NCBI RefSeq assembly: GCF_001648155.1
Contig: NZ_CP015199.1
Span: 992,001 to 1,056,000 of the forward strand
DNA: 64,000 nucleotides
From: Chryseobacterium glaciei
GTDB lineage: Bacteria; Bacteroidota; Bacteroidia; Flavobacteriales; Weeksellaceae
Direction: 5' to 3'
In this document: positions 59,840-64,000 of the stretch, piece by piece
Numbering within the stretch: position 1 is the first letter of the stretch
Layout of the letters: the number at the start of each line of letters is the position of its first letter
Position numbers and translations under genes: made by a program
The notes under the pieces: generated by a model
What the model was told of the DNA's origin: nothing
The model's database searches: none
Seen by the model: only the letters and a program-made list of their open reading frames with translations

Positions 59840-61378
59840 CTACTTCTCAGGCATTACCTTATAAGTCGGGTCATCCTGGATGTTGACTTCAATGATTGCT
59901 TCTGCGTTTTTCAGCATTTTTCTGCAGTCTTCGCTTAGGTATTTTAAATGTAATTTTTTGTTTTGCTGGGCGTATCTTTTCGATAATTTATCTAAAGCAT
60001 CGAGGGCACTCATATCAACAATTCGACTTTCTTTGAAATCTATAATCACTTCATCAGGATCATTTGCGGGATCAAATTTATCCGTAAATGCTGTTACAGA
60101 ACCGAAAAATAATGGTCCATATATTTCGTAATATTTTACTCCTTTTTCATCAACATATTTTTTTGCTTTGATTCTTTTCGCATTATCCCAAGCAAAAACT
60201 AAGGCAGAAATGATAACTCCAACCAGAACTGCTAACGCAAGATTATGTAAAACAATGGTTATTAAAGCAACCGTAATTCCTACAAAAATATCAGACTTTG
60301 GCATTTTATTGACGATTCTAATCGAAACCCATTGAAAAGTACTGATCGCAACCATCATCATTACTCCAACTAAAGCTGCCATTGGAATTTTTTCGATAAA
60401 CGGAGCGCCAACTAAAATGATAATTAAAATAGTAATTGATGCAATAATTCCTGATAATCTCGCCCTTGAGCCTGCATTTAAATTGACTAAAGTCTGCGCT
60501 ACCATTGCACAACCGCCCATTCCACCGAAAAATCCGTTGGTAATATTAGCGATACCCTGCGCAACCGATTCGCGGTTTGTACTTCCTTTGGAATCTGTGA
60601 TCTCATCAACCATTGATAAGGTAAGAAGAGATTCAATCAACCCAACTCCTGCCATAATCATCGCATAGGGAAAGATAATTTCTAACGTTTTTAATGAAAA
60701 AGGAATCTGCGGAATATGAAAACTGGGAAGACTTCCGCTGATGCTGGCAATGTCTGCAACCGTTTTTGTATGAATATTAAAACCTAAAACTAATGCAAAA
60801 ACAATTAAAATTGCGACCAGAGAAGCCGGAATAATCTTTGTGATTTTAGGAAAAATGTAAACAATGGCAATCGTTAAAGCAGTCAAACCCGCCATAATAT
60901 ATAAGGATGTACCTTGAAGCCAACCTACCACTCCGTTGCTGTCTGTGATTTTAAACTGTTCGATCTGAGCCATAAAAATAATGACTGCCAAACCATTCAG
61001 AAAGCCATACATTACAGGTTGTGGAATTAATCTTACAAATTTTCCGAGTTTGAAAACACCTACCAATAATTGAAAAATACCAGCGAGAACGACCGTTGCA
61101 AAAAGATATTCTATCCCATGAGTTTTAATTAAAGCAATCAAAACCACAATTGTTGCGCCTGCTCCGCCAGACACCATACCAGGGCGACCACCTAAAATTG
61201 CAGTTACCAATCCCATCATAAAAGCTGCGTATAAACCCGTCAATGGAGAAAGGCCTGCCAAAATTGCAAACGAAAGAGATTCCGGAATCATGGTCATGGC
61301 CACTGTAAAACCAGCCAATAACTCATTTTTGTAGTTTATTTTCTTTGAAAAATCGAAAATGTTGAGATAACTATTCAT
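59840..61378 (-). CDS. SulP-family anion transporter with STAS domain
   Basis: 512 residues. About 10-14 membrane helices include the SulP signature region LAGFTVAMTMIPESLSFAILAG and GLYAAFMMGLV. A C-terminal STAS domain starts near residue 410 (YYEIYGPLFFGSVTAFTDKF, DFKESRIVDMSALDALDKL). Relatives carry sulfate, bicarbonate or other anions; the substrate cannot be told. The start codon is only 8 bases from a -7 element, so the transcript has a very short leader. Confidence 0.92.
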   Translation of the reverse strand: MNSYLNIFDFSKKINYKNELLAGFTVAMTMIPESLSFAILAGLSPLTGLYAAFMMGLVTAILGGRPGMVSGGAGATIVVLIALIKTHGIEYLFATVVLAGIFQLLVGVFKLGKFVRLIPQPVMYGFLNGLAVIIFMAQIEQFKITDSNGVVGWLQGTSLYIMAGLTALTIAIVYIFPKITKIIPASLVAILIVFALVLGFNIHTKTVADIASISGSLPSFHIPQIPFSLKTLEIIFPYAMIMAGVGLIESLLTLSMVDEITDSKGSTNRESVAQGIANITNGFFGGMGGCAMVAQTLVNLNAGSRARLSGIIASITILIIILVGAPFIEKIPMAALVGVMMMVAISTFQWVSIRIVNKMPKSDIFVGITVALITIVLHNLALAVLVGVIISALVFAWDNAKRIKAKKYVDEKGVKYYEIYGPLFFGSVTAFTDKFDPANDPDEVIIDFKESRIVDMSALDALDKLSKRYAQQNKKLHLKYLSEDCRKMLKNAEAIIEVNIQDDPTYKVMPEK

Positions 61379-61385
61379 TTCGGTA

Positions 61386-61393
61386 CAAAGGTA
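61386..61393 (-). promoter_or_regulatory. Bacteroidetes -7 promoter motif for the SulP gene
   Basis: The minus strand reads TACCTTTG and ends 7 bases before the SulP start codon. A nearly leaderless transcript is implied. Confidence 0.6.
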
Positions 61394-62122
61394 TGAACTT
61401 GAAATAATTTATACAATTATAAAACTTTTACGCCACAACTTTATGTTAAAATATTCAATAATAATGGCGAAAAAATGGTATTATTTCACCAATAAGTGTA
61501 TTTATTGAGTTTCTTTTTAATTGAATTTAAATTTTTAACAATATTTATTAATTCATTTTTTGGTTTGATTCTTAATTTTTATATATTTGAATACAAACTA
61601 ATTGATCAATTTCTAAGAGTTATTATAGGAGTTATCCAACATATTTTTTTTGGAAAAAGGCCGAATAAATCAGGGAAAATCAAAGGTTTAAACTAGATAA
61701 ATAAAATTGCATGAAAGAGCTTTAATAGGTGATATATTATTCATACTTATAAAAAAAAGGAAGTTTGAAATAGGTATATACGGTTTTTATTAAGCAAATG
61801 GAGTGAGAATTAAAAAAGAATCGTTGTACAAACTTTAAAGTACAAAGAATTCTTTACTATAAAAACTACCTGAAAACAAAAAATCATTAGCCAATAAATA
61901 ATGATTTTAAGCAAACCATATATTAATTATATTTAATTTTTGTATTAGATAAAGCCCAAGTTGGTTTTATGTTATTTCACATAAATTATATTCAAATTGT
62001 TCTTCATTTTATAAATTTCAAGAAAGAAACAGAATGTAAAAATCTCTTTTCTGAAGAAAATAATAGACGCCTATTCATTCTTTTAATGCACATGTTTAAT
62101 AAAGAAATATTTATTTAAATAA
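61394..62122. other. Gene-poor AT-rich region
   Basis: About 730 bases. The only long frame (61496-61696) starts with GTG, is Phe/Leu/Ile-rich by composition and has no promoter, so I do not accept it as a gene. No strong hairpin or repeat was seen. Confidence 0.45.
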
Positions 62123-62551
62123 ATGTTATACAAAGAGATACATATAGGAAAATTCATCAAAGAAAGAGTTATAGAAAAAGAAATTGCAATAGAGAGAATC
62201 TGTAATTTCTTGAACAAAGATGAAGATTTTGTTGAAGCCATCTACACAAGCAAGTCTGTGGATACGGATCTTCTTTTAAGATGGTGTAAATTATTGGAGT
62301 ATGATTTTTTCAGGCTCTACAGCTCACACCTTATCTTATACGCTCCCCCATCTGCAGTAAATAAAAATGCTAATAAATCTGAAAAAATACCTTATTTCAG
62401 GAAAAACATTTATACTCAGGAGATTAAAGAATTTATTATTAAAAGAATTCTTTCCGGAGAAATGACTCAAAGTGAGGTAATTAGAGAATACTCAATTCCT
62501 AAGAGCACCCTTCACAGATGGTTACAGAAAAGTGATGATACTAACGAATAA
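62123..62551 (+). CDS. Small helix-turn-helix protein, first of a tandem pair
   Basis: 142 residues. The N-terminal ~70 residues (EIHIGKFIKERVIEKEIAIERICNF, SVDTDLLLRWCKLLEYDFFRLY) look like an XRE-type HTH. The C-terminal part (FRKNIYTQEIKEFIIKRILSGEMT, SEVIREYSIPKSTLHRWLQ) resembles the Hin-like or transposase-type HTH found in IS3/IS66 OrfA proteins. No transposase catalytic gene or terminal repeat is adjacent. It is probably a DNA-binding regulator of flavobacterial type. It lies 9 bases before a second small HTH gene. Confidence 0.75.
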   Translation: MLYKEIHIGKFIKERVIEKEIAIERICNFLNKDEDFVEAIYTSKSVDTDLLLRWCKLLEYDFFRLYSSHLILYAPPSAVNKNANKSEKIPYFRKNIYTQEIKEFIIKRILSGEMTQSEVIREYSIPKSTLHRWLQKSDDTNE

Positions 62552-62560
62552 AAAAGCCTG

Positions 62561-62896
62561 ATGCGCCCAAATTACACAAAAATATACCAGGATATGCTAA
62601 GGCTTGAGCATCCTGAAAAGCTAAAAGATCCAAAAATACAACAGCTTATTAAAAATCTTAATACGAGTGAAGATGTATTAAATTTTAATGAAAGATTGTT
62701 TGAACAATCCAAAGAAGCTCAGAAAAATAATCAGAAATTAAAAACTTATGATAAGAAAACAATGCTGAAACTTTTGCAATATCAAAAGAAGCACGGTTTT
62801 TCTACCAGCTATATGTCTCGTAAATATAAAATAAGCAGAACCACATTAGCTAAATGGAAAATAACTTTTGAAGAAGAGTTTGAAGCTTTAAAATAA
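62561..62896 (+). CDS. Small helix-turn-helix protein, second of a tandem pair
   Basis: 111 residues. An N-terminal segment (MRPNYTKIYQDMLRLEHPEKLKD) with no known fold is followed by a C-terminal HTH (KTMLKLLQYQKKHGFSTSYMSRKYKISRTTLAKWK) like that of small transposase-type DNA-binding proteins. It follows the first HTH gene by 9 bases and ends within the stem of a terminator, so the two form an operon. The function is unknown; a transposon-derived, domesticated origin is possible. Confidence 0.72.
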   Translation: MRPNYTKIYQDMLRLEHPEKLKDPKIQQLIKNLNTSEDVLNFNERLFEQSKEAQKNNQKLKTYDKKTMLKLLQYQKKHGFSTSYMSRKYKISRTTLAKWKITFEEEFEALK

Positions 62897-62930
62897 AAAA
62901 AACGGATGGATTAAATTTCATCCGTTTTTT
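62895..62930 (+). terminator. Intrinsic terminator for the HTH pair
   Basis: Perfect arms (AAAACGGATG / CATCCGTTTT) and a T tract directly follow the second HTH gene, overlapping its stop codon. Confidence 0.85.
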
Positions 62931-63058
62931 ATTTATTATTCATTATTTATTTCATTATAAGCATTTTAATAGTAAAAAATTTAAATCAAATGAAACATCA
63001 GTTATTATTATCTACACACAACAAACTATTCTTTACATAATAATCATAAAAATGGTAG

Positions 63059-63066
63059 TACTTTTG
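63059..63066 (+). promoter_or_regulatory. Bacteroidetes -7 promoter motif for the TPR lipoprotein
   Basis: TACTTTTG followed by C fits TAnnTTTGC, 66 bases before the start codon. Confidence 0.5.
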
Positions 63067-63132
63067 CTTCATTGAGAGTTTTAGTTTTAATAATTATAGA
63101 CTTATAAAACCCGAAGTTAAAAACATCCCCCA

Positions 63133-64000
63133 ATGATTAGTTTCATTAAGAAAAACATTTTATTATCCATACTCTTAATTTCAAGTTTAATAGCCTGCCA
63201 GAAAAAGGAGTTCCAAGAAATCGACGAATTATTTAAAGCCGCAGAAAAAAGCAATCTAGCATACAAAGATCTAGAAACATTTAAGTATTCAAAGAAGGCA
63301 AATATTTTAGCACTAAAAACCGGAGATTCTAAAATAATTGCAGAAAGTTACTATAAATTGGCACTTTCACTATCCAGTTTAGAACTGCAAAAAGAAAGTT
63401 TAACTTACATACAAAAAGCTTATACACAGGAATCTATAGAAAATAATATTCTTTTACAATCAAAATTAAAAGAACTAAAGTCCTATGATTATATTTCCTT
63501 AGGACTAAAGTCTGAGGGTTTACAGGAATTATTTGAAGCCAGACAAATTATTGAGAAACGGAATGATCCAGAATCTATAAAATTACTGGCAAGAATCTAC
63601 GGACAAATCGGAAATTATTACTATTATGAAAATAATATAGACTCTGCTTTTGTTTATTATAGACTAAAATCTGATCAATTAAAAAAAATACCCGAAAAAG
63701 ATATTTTTAAGAACAAAGCCTATCTCTACAACTATATAGCAAAAGCATTTTTGAAGAAAAAAAATGCAGACTCTTCTTTATATTATATTCAAAAAAGTTT
63801 CGATTTAAAGCAAAAATATAAAGATCCTTTACTTTTTGCAGAATATATTTCATTGGGAGACTATTATTCTGAACAAAAAAATTATCAAAAAGCACTGGAG
63901 TTCTATTTAAAATCAATTCAAAATATGAAGGAACACTCTGTTCTTCGTACATATTCCCCAGACATTTATAAAAAGATATCAGAAATGTATCATATGATGG
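63133..64000 (+). CDS. TPR lipoprotein or sensor, 3' end beyond the window
   Basis: The first 289 codons are present, open at the window edge. The N-terminus MISFIKKNILLSILLISSLIA with Cys22 is a lipoprotein signal. TPR units follow (NIDSAFVYYRLKSDQL, NADSSLYYIQKSFDLKQKY, NYQKALEFYLKSIQNM). The layout resembles the N-terminal part of the TPR/AraC sensor at 38186-39781, so a membrane helix and AraC domain may lie beyond the window; this cannot be seen. It follows the HTH pair by about 240 bases with its own promoter. Confidence 0.75.
   Translation, partial: MISFIKKNILLSILLISSLIACQKKEFQEIDELFKAAEKSNLAYKDLETFKYSKKANILALKTGDSKIIAESYYKLALSLSSLELQKESLTYIQKAYTQESIENNILLQSKLKELKSYDYISLGLKSEGLQELFEARQIIEKRNDPESIKLLARIYGQIGNYYYYENNIDSAFVYYRLKSDQLKKIPEKDIFKNKAYLYNYIAKAFLKKKNADSSLYYIQKSFDLKQKYKDPLLFAEYISLGDYYSEQKNYQKALEFYLKSIQNMKEHSVLRTYSPDIYKKISEMYHMM

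Noticed and set aside
61496..61696. 66-codon GTG-started frame
   Set aside because: Phe/Leu/Ile-rich by AT composition, no promoter, no conserved motif and a GTG start.
63707..63952. 81-codon minus-strand frame near the right edge
   Set aside because: It is antisense to the TPR lipoprotein that continues past the window.
1..64000. CRISPR arrays, tRNA or rRNA genes
   Set aside because: No regularly spaced direct repeats and no cloverleaf or rRNA-like stretches were seen on either strand by eye; a covariance-model search would be decisive.

Overview
The window is about 64 kb of AT-rich chromosomal DNA from a Flavobacteriia-type Bacteroidetes. It looks most like Chryseobacterium or a close relative in the Weeksellaceae. 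The evidence is: type IX secretion (T9SS) C-terminal domains and a PorZ-type protein; promoters of the Bacteroidetes TAnnTTTG(C) type instead of sigma70 -10 boxes; few Shine-Dalgarno sequences; POT, malate:quinone oxidoreductase and TPR/AraC proteins of flavobacterial type; and short interspersed repeats built on GGCTAAAGCC and GCAAAGGCGTTTCACTC. I found no tRNA, rRNA, CRISPR array, complete insertion sequence or prophage. Genus-level assignment is inference.

Layout. 1-8.6 kb: a large T9SS-exported protein, a possible PD-(D/E)xK protein, an alpha-glucan phosphorylase homologue, and small or secreted proteins of unknown role. 8.7-17 kb: a peptide-use block with a DPP4-type peptidase, an orphan antitoxin-like gene, three tandem POT peptide transporters and an exported thioredoxin. 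17-22.7 kb: recG, an AraC regulator overlapping a degenerate receiver, an acetyltransferase and dapA. 22.8-27.5 kb: a tightly packed set with a 5'-nucleotidase split into two genes in reversed domain order, porZ and recO. 27.6-38 kb: a GH63-like glucosidase, a glucose-dehydrogenase-like SDR, a GNAT/DUF1684 pair, a cholesterol-oxidase-type flavoenzyme, mqo and gpsA. 38-44.4 kb: a membrane-anchored TPR/AraC regulator, a remnant and a complete S74-type fibre protein, a secreted protein and an M23 peptidase whose LytM domain carries a long insertion. 44.4-50.4 kb: lipoproteins, an Rrf2-regulated redox operon, an FKBP isomerase and a catalase-fold protein. 50.6-56.7 kb: a tellurite-resistance-type (Ter) stress operon: HAD, PRTase, TerD, TelA, an unknown protein, TerD and TerC. 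57.1-61.4 kb: an EF-G paralogue behind a leader peptide and intrinsic terminator, then a SulP transporter. 62-64 kb: two small HTH genes and the start of a TPR lipoprotein.

How genes may work together. DPP4 should release dipeptides that the POT carriers import. The glucosidase and SDR could form a glucan-to-gluconate route. Rrf2, the NAD(P)-binding protein and the MBL-MoaF protein look like one redox regulon, because two nearly identical 19-bp palindromes lie upstream of the first two genes. The Ter operon combines calcium-binding TerD proteins with nucleotide-type enzymes and a membrane TerC.

The most interesting features are: the leader ORF plus terminator in front of the stand-alone EF-G; the Rrf2 operator pair; the Ter operon with its unrecognised 315-residue member; an interspersed palindromic repeat found twice, both times between convergent genes; and a perfect 53-bp palindrome in front of the third POT gene. 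All assignments come from reading the sequence; no database search was run.
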